Shown piece after piece: positions 18,971 through 29,960 of a stretch of 64,000 nucleotides of DNA (its first letter is position 1; every line of letters begins with the position of its first letter). The notes under the pieces were generated by a model. The model was not told where the DNA came from, searched no databases, and saw only the letters and a program-made list of their open reading frames with translations. The stretch comes from Enterococcus mediterraneensis (GTDB taxonomy: Bacteria; Bacillota; Bacilli; Lactobacillales; Enterococcaceae), in assembly GCF_900604485.1 (NCBI RefSeq), contig NZ_UWOP01000001.1, positions 129,001 to 193,000 of the forward strand. Direction: 5' to 3'. The position numbers were made by a program, and so were the translations under genes.

Positions 18971-21900
18971 TCACGCCATTTTAACTAATTGTCGTCCTGA
19001 AAGCAAGACTAGATAGACTTCCGTTACGGGTTTTTGGTAAGCTTCTTCCAATGCTTCTTGGTAAAGCTTTAATTGTCCGCGATATTTTTCTTTCAAAGGA
19101 TCGATATTGCCGCCTATGACATGATCCGTTTTGAGATCATATAAAACTAAATGATCCTCATAATTGATGAACCCATCGATGATACCGTGGATCAGCAGAT
19201 CATCTTCCGTATCATCATAATCCATAAAGATCTGCTGAGCATTTTTCAGCATGGCAAAAGGCTGTTCCCTTTTTACTTTCTCTGTCTGATCAAGCAGTTG
19301 TTCCCCTAACTGTGTTTCAAAGAACCACAGCAGACTTTTTCGATCGATTTTTTTAGCCACCGGTACATCAAGTACGCTGGCATCGATAAGTTCTTGAATA
19401 AAACCGTCGATACTCTCTTCTGTCGGCTTTCTATCCAATGGAAGCATCTGCATTACTGTATGGGTCGCTGTACCAACACTTGCGGCATCTGATGAAGTTT
19501 GTTCGATAAAACGCGGTCTTGCCAAACGCTCTTCTGCATAACGATATTGTCGAAAAGTCGCTTGTTCCTGTGAACTCTGCCAAGCTAAACGAGTGTCATC
19601 CAGATTATCAGGATCATCAAAGATCCGCTTGATCTCGGAAACAGATTGATAGCTGGTCGTTTTAGGCGCTTTTTCATAAGGATAACGATAATCCAAACGT
19701 TTGTGTAAAGCTGAAAATTCAGCTTCATCGATAGCAGCAACTGTGATAAGCTGCTCTTCCGGCTTTGTTTCCAATTCATTGACCGCTGACATGATCTGTT
19801 CTTGATTCCACCACTGAATCTTAAAATGAGTATCGGAATGGACAGTAAAGGATTTTCCGACAGCTTCCGGGAAAAATTTTTCCATATCAGGATGACGCAC
19901 TAAACTCATCCCGACCCAGTTCATCAAGATCTGTGTTTTCTTCATCCGCAACACCGGATTTAAGACCAGCTCTTTTTGCGACAACGCTTCGCTCCATTTT
20001 TTGAAAGCATCCCCGCGATCTTTATAAGAACCTACTAAAAACAGCTTTTGTTCCGCACGAGTCAAAGCGACATACAGTTTCCGCATTTCTTCAGAAAAAG
20101 CTTTCTTTAAACGCAGCTGTTTGATGGCTTGATAGGGCATCGTTTCGTAGCGGACGCGGCGTTCCGGTTCCACATATTGGATCCCTGCCCCCAACTGTTC
20201 TTCAAAAATATAATTGTTAGTAAAATCTTGATTGTTGAAGTTTTTAGACATATCCAGCAAAAAGACAACTGGAAATTCCAACCCTTTACTTGCGTGGATC
20301 GTCATAACACGAACGGCATTTTCCGCCGGGATCGCTAATGGTTCTGCTAAATCTTTATCTTTTTCCTGCATTTTTTCGATAAATCGGATAAATTGATACA
20401 ATCCTCGGAAGCTGCTGCGCTCGTAACTTTGCGCCCGATCCACCAATGCGATCAGGTTCGCATAACGCTGTTGACCAGCCGGCAGTCCTAAGATGTAATC
20501 GAGATATGCGGATTCTTCATAGATTTCCCATAAAAGATCCGGGATCGCTTGTTTTTTCGAATGATCCCGCCAGCGTTCCAGCTGATCAAGAAAACGCAAG
20601 ACTTTTTCTAACAGATCGGATTCTTCCGCGGTATCTGCAAACGTCAGCAACGCTTGGTAAAAATCAGCATTCTTGTCTGCCAGCCGAATTTCCGCCAGCT
20701 CATCTTCATGTAAGCCGACGATCGGCGAACGCAGAACCGCCGCCAATGGAATATCATTGTAAGGATTGTCGATGATCTGCATAAGACTGATCATTGTACG
20801 AATCTCAGTAGCTTGGAAATAATTTTGCGCGTCATTCACTTCTAGCGGGATATTGAATTTTTTGAAGACATCCAAGATATCCAAATTGTTCTTTTTGGTA
20901 GGTGTTAATAATACGATATCGCGATATTCAACCGGACGATTGACCCCAGCTTTTTTATCATAGATTTTAAATCCTTGGTCGATCAGTTCGCGAATCTTCA
21001 ACGCGACGATATTCAGTTCTCCTTCCGTCTTGGTTTCCACCACGTCAGGATCGTCAGCGACTTCTTTTTCATAGATCAACAGCTCCGTTTGAAACTGATC
21101 GCTGTCTGGAAAATTTGGAAAACCCGGAATCAGCGCGGCGGCATCATCATAAGGAATCTGACCGACGCGTTCATCCATCAGTTGTTGGAAAATCAGATTG
21201 GTAAAAGACAAAACTTCTTTTCGCGAACGGAAATTTTCCGCCAAAACGATCCGTCTGCCTCCTTCTTCCTTCTCAAAATTTAGATATTTTTCAATAAACA
21301 GTGTGGGGTCCGCTAAGCGAAAGGCGTAAATCGACTGCTTGACATCTCCTACCATGAACATATTCCCTGGTGTTTTTTCGGAACGAACCCACGACAAAAG
21401 TGTTTCTTGCAGTCGATTGACGTCTTGATATTCATCGACTAAAACTTCTTCAAATTTTCTCCGATAATATCTGGAAGCTTCACTGCCGGTGCCGTCTCCT
21501 TGCAGGATCTGCAAAGCAAAGTGTTCCAAGTCGTTGAAGTCCAGCACTTTTCTTTCTTGTTTGCGAAGCTGATAGCGCTCAAGAAATTCTCGAGTCAGCT
21601 CCGCCATTTCTTCCACTAATGGCAATGATTTTTCCATCAATTCAGTCATACGCGCTGGAGAAAAAGGCAGGGTATCGTTCACTGCGTTTTCTACATAGCT
21701 ACGACCGGATTTGCGCAATTCATTGATTTCATCAGACAATGCTTTGTATTCGGCTTTCCGCAAACCTGGGAAACGCTGCTTCAAATCAAAACCTTCTACT
21801 TGCGCATATGCGGCATTCAGATCATTGTTTTCAAGTGCTTCATAAAATCGTTTGATCTGAGCGTATTCCCGCTCGATCAAATGATAGATTTTTTCAAACG

Positions 21901-22651
21901 CCGGATCGAATTCAGCCAGACGATAGGCTTGCTGATAATGCTCCAGTGCCATCTCGACGGATTCCATCAAGAGCGGTCTGATCTGTGTTTGATACAGCGG
22001 AGTATTTTCCAAACCGTTCGGAACTTCATAATTTTTCTTCAGATCAGCCAGCCATGCTTTAGGATCCGGATTGGCTCTGGCAAAGGTATACAGCGACATG
22101 ATCAAGTCAGTCAATCCTTCGTCAGAACGATCCCCGGAAAAATTTTCTGTCAGTTGAAAGAAGATCTCTTCTTTTTCTGCATACTTTTCTTCTCGCAGTT
22201 CATCCCAGATCTCTTCTTTCAACAACAAGATTTCTGTCTCGTCTGTCAGCATACGAAAGACTGGGTCAAGGTCGATCAAAAAGTAAAACCGGCGGATGAC
22301 AGTCATACAAAATGCGTGGAGTGTCGAGATATTCGCCATCGGCAGCAAGACCAATTGTTTGGTGAAGTGGCTCCGGCGATCAGGATCCGGATCTTGATTG
22401 ATCGCTTCTTGCAACGCTTCTTGGATCCGCTCCTTCATTTCCCGAGCGGCGGCTTCTGTAAAGGTCACGATCAGCAATTCATCGATATTACTGCCGCTTT
22501 TTAATTTTTCAATCACTCGACGAACCAAGACCGTCGTTTTTCCAGAACCAGCAGAAGCTGAAACCAACAAGTTATCCCCTTTATCGAAAATCGCTTGCCA
22601 CTGTCGATCAGTAAATCGTTCGTTCTGGGGCTTTAAAGGGATATCAGTCAT
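18971..22651 (-). CDS. addA: Helicase-nuclease subunit AddA (RexA)
   Basis: This 1226-residue protein is the UvrD-type helicase and C-terminal nuclease subunit of the AddAB/RexAB recombinational repair enzyme, which processes double-strand ends and also degrades linear foreign DNA. Walker A ASAGSGKT is near residue 34, DEYQDVNRLQETL is the helicase motif II region, and RVMTIHASKGLEFPVVF a later helicase motif. The C-terminal domain has the RecB-type nuclease residues around HGIIDGFI...LVLYDLKTD. It overlaps addB by 8 bases. An HxlR gene follows on the same strand about 70 bases on. Confidence 0.96.
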   Translation of the reverse strand: MTDIPLKPQNERFTDRQWQAIFDKGDNLLVSASAGSGKTTVLVRRVIEKLKSGSNIDELLIVTFTEAAAREMKERIQEALQEAINQDPDPDRRSHFTKQLVLLPMANISTLHAFCMTVIRRFYFLIDLDPVFRMLTDETEILLLKEEIWDELREEKYAEKEEIFFQLTENFSGDRSDEGLTDLIMSLYTFARANPDPKAWLADLKKNYEVPNGLENTPLYQTQIRPLLMESVEMALEHYQQAYRLAEFDPAFEKIYHLIEREYAQIKRFYEALENNDLNAAYAQVEGFDLKQRFPGLRKAEYKALSDEINELRKSGRSYVENAVNDTLPFSPARMTELMEKSLPLVEEMAELTREFLERYQLRKQERKVLDFNDLEHFALQILQGDGTGSEASRYYRRKFEEVLVDEYQDVNRLQETLLSWVRSEKTPGNMFMVGDVKQSIYAFRLADPTLFIEKYLNFEKEEGGRRIVLAENFRSRKEVLSFTNLIFQQLMDERVGQIPYDDAAALIPGFPNFPDSDQFQTELLIYEKEVADDPDVVETKTEGELNIVALKIRELIDQGFKIYDKKAGVNRPVEYRDIVLLTPTKKNNLDILDVFKKFNIPLEVNDAQNYFQATEIRTMISLMQIIDNPYNDIPLAAVLRSPIVGLHEDELAEIRLADKNADFYQALLTFADTAEESDLLEKVLRFLDQLERWRDHSKKQAIPDLLWEIYEESAYLDYILGLPAGQQRYANLIALVDRAQSYERSSFRGLYQFIRFIEKMQEKDKDLAEPLAIPAENAVRVMTIHASKGLEFPVVFLLDMSKNFNNQDFTNNYIFEEQLGAGIQYVEPERRVRYETMPYQAIKQLRLKKAFSEEMRKLYVALTRAEQKLFLVGSYKDRGDAFKKWSEALSQKELVLNPVLRMKKTQILMNWVGMSLVRHPDMEKFFPEAVGKSFTVHSDTHFKIQWWNQEQIMSAVNELETKPEEQLITVAAIDEAEFSALHKRLDYRYPYEKAPKTTSYQSVSEIKRIFDDPDNLDDTRLAWQSSQEQATFRQYRYAEERLARPRFIEQTSSDAASVGTATHTVMQMLPLDRKPTEESIDGFIQELIDASVLDVPVAKKIDRKSLLWFFETQLGEQLLDQTEKVKREQPFAMLKNAQQIFMDYDDTEDDLLIHGIIDGFINYEDHLVLYDLKTDHVIGGNIDPLKEKYRGQLKLYQEALEEAYQKPVTEVYLVLLSGRQLVKMA

Positions 22652-25600
22652 TTTCTTCTTCCTCCATTCGTTTCATCACATCATCCTTAGATAATTTTTC
22701 CAGACGATGATAGTTGTTTTCCGGCAGCATCACATCAAAATCGCAAATACTGCGGAAAGGACAAAATTGGCAGGCGATCCGTTCTTTTCCTTTATATGCC
22801 GGGTTCAAATCGATTTCACCGGAAATGATTTTTTCTGCGGCCTGCTGCATTTGCTTGCGGTTATGCTGGATCAACAACTGCAATTCATCCTCAGTATAAA
22901 ACTTCGGCGAATTTTTTGTCGCTTTTTGTAATTGCCCCTCTTTATCCATCTTCAATGGAAATAGCGCAGACGTTTCCTTTGGTTCCAATGAACTGTCTAA
23001 TCGATGGAAAACGTGGGGATCATCTACAAATAATCCATCATACTGATATTTTTTCAGCTGATCTTTTTCTCCAGTCTCCTCTGGTTTTAGCACCGGATTG
23101 TGGATGTGCATATAATAGGCGCCCCCCGGTTTGACGGCCGGCGTACCGATAAGCTGTACAGCATCTGTCAAAGCGACATCCAGATAGGTCACTAATTGCA
23201 TCGCCAATCCATAATATGCATCTACCACGTCGAATTGCCGATGACTGGATTTATAATCCACAACAGAAAGCCATGTATTATCTTCATCAGCGGCAACATC
23301 TATCCGATCGATCTTGCCGCGAACATGGAGCTTGCCACCGCTAGTTAATGGGAACTCCAAGCCGGCGATCCCTTTTTGACCAGCGATCTGTCCAAACAAA
23401 ACTTCAGTCTGGATCGGCGACATATGGGAATGCTGACTTTGTTTTTGCAACGCCCAAGTGACTTTCTTGACAGTCTTGCCTAATTGATAGCGGATATAGT
23501 TCAAGCGCGCGGAACTGTCCATCACATGGAATCGCGGTTCGCCAAATACTCGTACCAAGATTTCATCAACAAACTGTTCTCGTTGTTGTTCGTTCATTTC
23601 TTGCAAAACTAAATTGCGTTCGATCAATAATGAAAGAAATTGATCCAATGCATCATGGAAAAATTCACCAGTCATCATAGGGTTCAAGCCATAAATCTGG
23701 CGTTCTTTCAACCGAAGCCCAAAGTTGGAGAAATATTTGAATTCACAGTTATAAAAACTTTCCAACCGTGAGATAGAAGTATAAATATCTTTTCCATATA
23801 ATTTTTTCGCCAATTCCGGCGACAAACTGACAGGCACATTTTGATGGGCGCGGCTTTCAAAGACCCGCTTAGCCAACGCTGCCCAATGTGATCTCAGCAA
23901 CAGGTTCTCCAAACTGTGCCAAATCGCCGGGATCGTTGCTTTTTGGTCGTCCGCTTGCCGATAGATATCATTCAAGCGAGTGATAAGGTTTCGATACGTT
24001 CCGACATAGTTGTCTGGTTGGCTTGTTTCATTTAATGGTCGACGTTCAGTCACAGAAATATTTAAATACGTTACTAAACGATTGATATAAGGTGATATGC
24101 CAATATTTTGATGCGTATCGTAATTCGAAGCATAAGACAGATAAAGACGTTCCGTTGCCGAAAGAAATACATGATAAGCAATCAGCGGTGCTTGAGAAAG
24201 CGCGTCGCTGACTTCATCCCGTAAATATTGCCGGTCGCTTAACTGTTCATTCAAACGTTGTCGATCTTCACTCGTAAGCAGACTCCGCTCTTCTACCGTT
24301 TGCGGAAAAGCTTGCTCATTTAAACCGATCGCAAATGTGATCTTCGCTTGATCCGGCCGCGCTAACGGCAATCGGTTGATCCCTACTTGGTCTAATGCTG
24401 TAGGAATTTTCCCATAAGTGGCACTTTCCAAACCTGTGGAGAAAATTCCTTGAAAAACAGAAAAATCAAATGGATCTTCGCCATAGATCTGCAGATAATC
24501 ATCCATCAGCTCCATCAATGCGTTCCATGTCTGTTCATGGTTGCGTGCCAGATCCAATCTGCCTTCTTCGATATCTTGATTCCGCCAAAAAACAAGCTGC
24601 TGCTCTACACCGGTATTGATCAAAAAGGTATACAGTTTTCTTACTGCATCCTCCCCTTTTTCCGCGGTTTTTAAGTCTTGTAAAAAAGCGGCGATCTGAT
24701 CCCGAAAATTGCGGCGGACAAAATTCGTGATCCGGGTCAATTCTTTTGTTTCTTCTAATTCACTTTGTTCATAGTCAAAGCGAATGACCTGCCAGTCTTC
24801 TCCCCGCAGCCATTCTTTTCCTTGAAAATTATTTTCCAGTGCAACATTTTCCGTTTGATCTATATAGCCGCGAAATAAGGTTTGCGCCGCATTACGTTCC
24901 GTATCCGTCGTCAATTCTTGCGGCAAAAACAATTCTGTCTTCAATAGGCGTAAGATATCCGGCAAACGATAATTGTAACGCTGGATCGCAAATAAAGATT
25001 GCAGAAATTCCACGAGGGGATGCTGATCCATATACCATTCCCGATCGAGATAAAACGGAATATCCAATTCATTGAATACAGACGGGATCAACTGACCATA
25101 CAGATCAGGGTCTACGGTCAGCAGTTGGATATCCTTATACCTCAGCTGTGGATTTTCGGCTACTAATTTGCGGATCTCCACACCGATCTGACGAATTTCT
25201 TCTTCCGGATTGACAGTCTTCCAGATCTGCAGACAATCATCGATGGGCTGTTGTTGCTCAAAAGGTTCTTGATTTTGCGTCATCCGCCATAGCCGTTCAA
25301 CTTCTGTCAAGCAAGATGCCGGTTGCGACGGTGCTTTTTCATCAAATAAGACTGGAATCTGATTTTCCGCCGCAAAAGATTTCAACTGAAAATAAGCAGT
25401 CCCAGCTTCCCGAAACAGGTTCAACGGCGATGGCATTTCAGCAGGATAGGGACGGTCCAACAGCAATGAGACATACAGTGCCCCTTTCACCATCAATGTC
25501 CCCAACAATAACAGTTCTTGCGCATTAAATGATGAAAAACCGGTCACGATAAAAAGTGTCTTGGACAGATCTGGTGCGGAAGAAAAACTCTCCTGCTCCT

Positions 25601-26180
25601 CATTTAAATATCTTGTCAATGTAGCGATAGGATTTTCCACTTGCAATTCCCGCTCTAAAAGCTCGTTCTGATAAGCAGTGTAAATCATCATCAGATCTTT
25701 GAACTTCAATTGCTGATCTGCTTCATTGGTTTGTTGGGATTGCAGTTGGATCAGCAAGTCTTCCGGCTGAATATTGCCCATCTGCAACTCGGAAACTACT
25801 GACAGCAATTGCTGAATAAACCCGTCTTTTGTTACTTCGCCGCGATAAATCGTCAGCTGTTCACTCAACTGCTGCAATACCCGCCGCATGATCATGGCGC
25901 TGCCGACTTCGGAAATGACATTTTTCGACAGCAAACCTGTCTGTTGTAAAAAATACCATGCCAATCGGTGAAAACTGAACACCTGCGTGCGGATCGTACT
26001 GAATTCTTCTCCTTGTTTCAGACCTGACAGGATCTGCCGTTCTTGTTCAAATTTATTGTAATTGGGAACCAAGAAAAAAACTTGATTCTCAGGATCATTG
26101 GCTAACCATTCTTTTGCTTTTTGCAAATAGGATTGCTGGTGGTCGTGTTTGCCAGCACCTAATAAAAATTGTAACGACAT
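22644..26180 (-). CDS. addB: Helicase-nuclease subunit AddB (RexB)
   Basis: This 1178-residue partner of AddA has an inactivated helicase-like fold with a degenerate nucleotide-binding start (LLGAGKHDHQQ, as in the RexB branch) and a C-terminal nuclease domain with GKIDRID...VVDYKSS. A cysteine near 800 (YNCEFKYF) and the late cluster CQFCPFRSIC fit the 4Fe-4S site known for AddB. The ATG follows GGAGGA. It is the first gene of the addBA operon. Confidence 0.96.
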   Translation of the reverse strand: MSLQFLLGAGKHDHQQSYLQKAKEWLANDPENQVFFLVPNYNKFEQERQILSGLKQGEEFSTIRTQVFSFHRLAWYFLQQTGLLSKNVISEVGSAMIMRRVLQQLSEQLTIYRGEVTKDGFIQQLLSVVSELQMGNIQPEDLLIQLQSQQTNEADQQLKFKDLMMIYTAYQNELLERELQVENPIATLTRYLNEEQESFSSAPDLSKTLFIVTGFSSFNAQELLLLGTLMVKGALYVSLLLDRPYPAEMPSPLNLFREAGTAYFQLKSFAAENQIPVLFDEKAPSQPASCLTEVERLWRMTQNQEPFEQQQPIDDCLQIWKTVNPEEEIRQIGVEIRKLVAENPQLRYKDIQLLTVDPDLYGQLIPSVFNELDIPFYLDREWYMDQHPLVEFLQSLFAIQRYNYRLPDILRLLKTELFLPQELTTDTERNAAQTLFRGYIDQTENVALENNFQGKEWLRGEDWQVIRFDYEQSELEETKELTRITNFVRRNFRDQIAAFLQDLKTAEKGEDAVRKLYTFLINTGVEQQLVFWRNQDIEEGRLDLARNHEQTWNALMELMDDYLQIYGEDPFDFSVFQGIFSTGLESATYGKIPTALDQVGINRLPLARPDQAKITFAIGLNEQAFPQTVEERSLLTSEDRQRLNEQLSDRQYLRDEVSDALSQAPLIAYHVFLSATERLYLSYASNYDTHQNIGISPYINRLVTYLNISVTERRPLNETSQPDNYVGTYRNLITRLNDIYRQADDQKATIPAIWHSLENLLLRSHWAALAKRVFESRAHQNVPVSLSPELAKKLYGKDIYTSISRLESFYNCEFKYFSNFGLRLKERQIYGLNPMMTGEFFHDALDQFLSLLIERNLVLQEMNEQQREQFVDEILVRVFGEPRFHVMDSSARLNYIRYQLGKTVKKVTWALQKQSQHSHMSPIQTEVLFGQIAGQKGIAGLEFPLTSGGKLHVRGKIDRIDVAADEDNTWLSVVDYKSSHRQFDVVDAYYGLAMQLVTYLDVALTDAVQLIGTPAVKPGGAYYMHIHNPVLKPEETGEKDQLKKYQYDGLFVDDPHVFHRLDSSLEPKETSALFPLKMDKEGQLQKATKNSPKFYTEDELQLLIQHNRKQMQQAAEKIISGEIDLNPAYKGKERIACQFCPFRSICDFDVMLPENNYHRLEKLSKDDVMKRMEEEEND

Positions 26181-26443
26181 GATCGTTCCTCCTCTTTACG
26201 GGATCATATGTTCAGTATAACAAAAAATTCCTCTTTTTTGATCATCCCAACCAAAAGAGTTGTCGATTCGATACCCTATCTTAGCAAATCCCTAATCTAT
26301 ACCTTATCCAACAGCTTTTTCATTTTTTGAAATATAAAATTATCTTTTTAATCCTATCCTTACAAAAATGATCGTTGAATTTCATTAAAAACAATTGCCT
26401 ATTTACAGATGAACTCGTTATACTTGTCCCAGTAGGTGATTGT

Positions 26444-27160
26444 ATGAATAAAAAAAACTATGCGAAAATGCCTGATGGGAGCAAAATTTACTATGAAAAA
26501 AGTGGTCAAGGCTTTCCGCTTTTTTTGCTGCACGGAAACGACGGCAGCGGCCGTTTTTTCTCAGAACAAGTAGCGGTATTCGAGCGCTATTGCACCGTCT
26601 ATCTGATCGACAGCCGCGGACATGGACGCTCAACGAATGAAGCGGACAGACTGGATTTTCATTTAATGGCAGAAGATTTGAACAGGATCATGCTGCTGGA
26701 AAAAATCGAACGAGCAGATTTTCTCGGCTTTAGCGATGGAGCAAATCTGGCATTGGTTTTTGCCAGCCATTTTCCCGAAAAAGTCGATCACTTGGTTTTA
26801 AACTCTGGAAATACCCTAGTTAAAGGTGTTCGTTTTTCCGGCAGAGTCATTTCCAATCTTCACTATGCATGGGTTTGGCTGTTTTCTCTCTTTCGCCCTA
26901 ATTTAAAAAAGAATCTCTTGATTATCGGCCTGTTGTTGCGTGATATTGGTTTGTCTGAAAGCGACCTGAAAAAAATCAACGCCCCAACATTGATCATTGT
27001 GGGGAAAAAAGACATCATCAAGCTGAAACATTCCCTTTATCTAGCTAAGACCATCCCTCACGCGTCTTTTGTCCTTGTCAAAAAACAAGGTCATCAATTA
27101 GCGAGAAAAGATCCTGATCGATTCAATCAGGAAGTACTTCAATTTCTTTCCGAAAAATGA
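26444..27160 (+). CDS. Alpha/beta hydrolase
   Basis: This 238-residue alpha/beta hydrolase has the oxyanion-type FLLHGNDGSG stretch, nucleophile serine in GFSDGA, a likely acid Asp in IIVGKKD and histidine in QGHQ. The start ATG at 26444 follows AGGTGA; an ATG at 26375 lacks a ribosome site. The gene overlaps mprF by 4 bases (ATGA), so the two are translationally linked. Its substrate is unknown; an envelope-lipid-related role is only suggested by the neighbour. Confidence 0.85.
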   Translation: MNKKNYAKMPDGSKIYYEKSGQGFPLFLLHGNDGSGRFFSEQVAVFERYCTVYLIDSRGHGRSTNEADRLDFHLMAEDLNRIMLLEKIERADFLGFSDGANLALVFASHFPEKVDHLVLNSGNTLVKGVRFSGRVISNLHYAWVWLFSLFRPNLKKNLLIIGLLLRDIGLSESDLKKINAPTLIIVGKKDIIKLKHSLYLAKTIPHASFVLVKKQGHQLARKDPDRFNQEVLQFLSEK

Positions 27161-29766
27161 AAAAAGAAGGTGTTTATTTGTTAAAGCAATTTTTACAGTG
27201 GTTAAAAAATCATTTAGGTCTTTTCAAAACGATTTTTTTGATATCGGTGGTCGTGATCATTATCGGTCAATTGATGTCTATCGGAAAAACATTATCTATC
27301 GACCAACTAACAGAAACGTTCGCCACTATTCCCCTCTGGAAAACCGGATTGATGCTAGTGATCGGACTTGTCTCCGTACTGCCCATGATCGGCTACGATA
27401 TTATTTTGAATCGCCTGCTGGATCAAAAACAGAATCCCCGCTATTTGTTCGAAACCAGTTGGCTGATCAATACTATCAATAATATTGCCGGTTTCGGCGG
27501 CTTTGTCAGTATCGGGCTTCGCTCAGAACTATACGGACAAAAAAAGGAAAGTAAACAAGTGATCCAAGCTTTGTCAAAAATTTTCTTATTCTTGATGGCT
27601 GGTCTTTCTGTCTACAGTTTGATTTCTTTTTTGTTAGTAATAGTTACTCCCGTCGCGCCATTTCTGAAACAATACTGGATCTGGCTGATCGGCGGCGGTC
27701 TGTATTTCCCCGCTGTATTTCTATTTACCACCTTTAAAAAGCGGGGCTTGCTTGGCGGCCTTTCTTTCAAGGACCGGGGACAGCTGTTGTTTGTTTCATT
27801 GCTGGAATGGTCGGGAGTGTTGTTTAGTTTCCTTTCTGTCGGATATTTGATGGAGATCAAAATCGACTTATGGCAAACGATCCCATTGTTCATCGCCGCC
27901 TCTGTGATCGGGATCGTTTCGATGATTCCCGGTGAGATCGGCAGTTTTGATGTGATGATGATCATCGGTCTATCTGCTATCGGTGTTCCAAGAGAAACCG
28001 TCGTGGTATGGATCTTGCTGTATCGATTGTTCTATTACATCATTCCTTTCTTGATCGGTGTAGTCTTTTTCTTCAAAAATATCGGTTTTTCTTTCAATCA
28101 GCGGTATTCCGGTATTCCTAAACAATTGGCTACGGAGATTGCTTATAAGATCGTTGTCGTTCTGTTGTATTTTTCAGGAATCATGCTGGTATTGACCGCT
28201 ACTATCCCACAGGCGTTCACGGAATTTCGGTGGCTCCATAATCTAAATCCGTTAAAATTCCATTTTATCGTACAATTTCCCAGCATCTTGATCGGTTTTC
28301 TCTTGATCATTATGGGTCGAGGGATCTCAGCACGGGTGAAACGCGCGTATTTGCCTACGATCATTTTGATCGTGTTGGCACTTCTTTATGTGTTATTGGG
28401 TGATTTCAGCATCACAGCCGCTGTCTTCTTGTCGCTTTTACTTTTGGTCATTCTTTTTTCTAAAAATGAATTGTTCCGCGAACAGCTAGTTTATTCATGG
28501 GAATGGCGAACCATCGATGGGATCATCATCGGCGCGTTGACCGTGCTGTATATCGTGATCGGTGTGTACAATTTGCCTGATTTTCCTCATCATCGTCATC
28601 ATTTTATTTCCTTTTTCCTGTTTCCTTCTGAAAAAGTTTGGTTTTCAGGATTATTAGCAATCATCGCTGTCAGTTTCGTGATCGTTCTCTTCGTCCGCTT
28701 CCTTCAAGGAGAGAAAAAACAGATCGGTGAAGTCTTGAATGAAGAAAAAGCCCTGAAAATTTTGACGACGTATGGCGGAAACTCGGACAGTCAATTGATC
28801 TTTTTAAAAGACAAACGAATGTTTACTTATGAAAAAGACGGTGAAGCCACGGTCTTGCTGCAGTTTGCTTGCCTCAATAATAAATGTATCGTAATGGGCG
28901 ATCCTTCTGGAAAGAAAGAAGATTTTCCGGCAGCGATCGAAGCTTTTATCGCAGAAACCGATCGCTTGTGCTACTTGCCTGTCTTTTATGAAACAAGTGA
29001 AGAGATCGTGATGATCCTGCATGAATTCGGCTATGATTTTATCAAGATGGGAGAAGAAGCTTATGTGGATCTGAACCATTTCACAACCTCTGGGAAAAAG
29101 ATGAAAGGCACACGGGCTGTCTTGAATCGGATCGAACGGGAAGGATTTACATTCGATGTACTCCAACCGCCTTTTTCCGCTGAGCAGATGGCTATTTTCA
29201 AACAAATTTCCGATAACTGGCTTGGTACACGGAAAGAAAAAGGATTTTCGTTAGGTTTTTTCTCTGAAGATTATTTGCAGCGGGCTCCTATTTCCGTAGT
29301 GAAAAATGAACAAGAAGAAATCGTTGCTTTTGCGACGATCATGCCCACTTATACCAACAACAAAGTAGGTACGATCGATCTGATGCGTTACGATCCTGAA
29401 AAAGCTCCTTCCGGTAGTATGGATTTCTTGTTCCTGAATTTATTTACCTATATGAAAGAAGAAAACATCCAATGGTTCAATTTAGGAATGGCTCCTTTAT
29501 CAAATGTCGGAACTTCAAGGAAAAGCTTTATACAAGAGCGGATCGCTTATCTGGTTTATGAATTTGGTTCGCATTTTTACTCTTTCCAAGGGTTGCGTGA
29601 ATACAAAAGTAAATACGCTACAAATTGGGTTTCTCGCTATACGTTATATTCAAGAGACAGCTGGATCGCTTACGTTATGATCGCGCTATTGATCATCGAT
29701 AATGCCCCTGTCGAACAACCTCTCAGCAAGATCCACGGTTTAAAAAAATGGTTTCGAGGAATCTAA
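27157..29766 (+). CDS. mprF: Phosphatidylglycerol lysyltransferase/flippase MprF
   Basis: This 869-residue bifunctional protein adds lysine (in enterococci also alanine or arginine) to phosphatidylglycerol and flips it outward, raising resistance to cationic peptides and daptomycin. About 14 membrane helices span residues 15-540, followed by the soluble DUF2156 transferase domain (about 545-865) with PSGKKEDFPAAIEAF, FNLGMAPLSNVG and YKSKYATNW. The ATG overlaps the previous stop; an alternative TTG at 27178 has a better-placed AAGGTG. Enterococci often carry two MprF proteins; which one this is cannot be told. Confidence 0.95.
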   Translation: MKKEGVYLLKQFLQWLKNHLGLFKTIFLISVVVIIIGQLMSIGKTLSIDQLTETFATIPLWKTGLMLVIGLVSVLPMIGYDIILNRLLDQKQNPRYLFETSWLINTINNIAGFGGFVSIGLRSELYGQKKESKQVIQALSKIFLFLMAGLSVYSLISFLLVIVTPVAPFLKQYWIWLIGGGLYFPAVFLFTTFKKRGLLGGLSFKDRGQLLFVSLLEWSGVLFSFLSVGYLMEIKIDLWQTIPLFIAASVIGIVSMIPGEIGSFDVMMIIGLSAIGVPRETVVVWILLYRLFYYIIPFLIGVVFFFKNIGFSFNQRYSGIPKQLATEIAYKIVVVLLYFSGIMLVLTATIPQAFTEFRWLHNLNPLKFHFIVQFPSILIGFLLIIMGRGISARVKRAYLPTIILIVLALLYVLLGDFSITAAVFLSLLLLVILFSKNELFREQLVYSWEWRTIDGIIIGALTVLYIVIGVYNLPDFPHHRHHFISFFLFPSEKVWFSGLLAIIAVSFVIVLFVRFLQGEKKQIGEVLNEEKALKILTTYGGNSDSQLIFLKDKRMFTYEKDGEATVLLQFACLNNKCIVMGDPSGKKEDFPAAIEAFIAETDRLCYLPVFYETSEEIVMILHEFGYDFIKMGEEAYVDLNHFTTSGKKMKGTRAVLNRIEREGFTFDVLQPPFSAEQMAIFKQISDNWLGTRKEKGFSLGFFSEDYLQRAPISVVKNEQEEIVAFATIMPTYTNNKVGTIDLMRYDPEKAPSGSMDFLFLNLFTYMKEENIQWFNLGMAPLSNVGTSRKSFIQERIAYLVYEFGSHFYSFQGLREYKSKYATNWVSRYTLYSRDSWIAYVMIALLIIDNAPVEQPLSKIHGLKKWFRGI

Positions 29767-29886
29767 ATTCTGTTGGCTGGTTGAATCAAGCATATATCTG
29801 ATATCGTTCTACTGGATATTGATCATTCGCTTTCTATATAGGATATATTCTCAGCCTATTTTTCTTCCGAAACTATTGCCGAACTA

Positions 29887-29933
29887 CAAAAACAGGACCG
29901 CGACTGTCAGCCAGTCGCGGTCCTGTTTTTTTG
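29887..29933. terminator. Strong bidirectional terminator between mprF and lepB
   Basis: A nearly perfect 19-bp stem (AAACAGGACCGCGACTG with CAGTCGCGGTCCTGTTT) is flanked by A and T tracts between convergent genes. Confidence 0.93.
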
Positions 29934-29960
29934 TATTCACTTCGTCATGTATAGTCGTTT

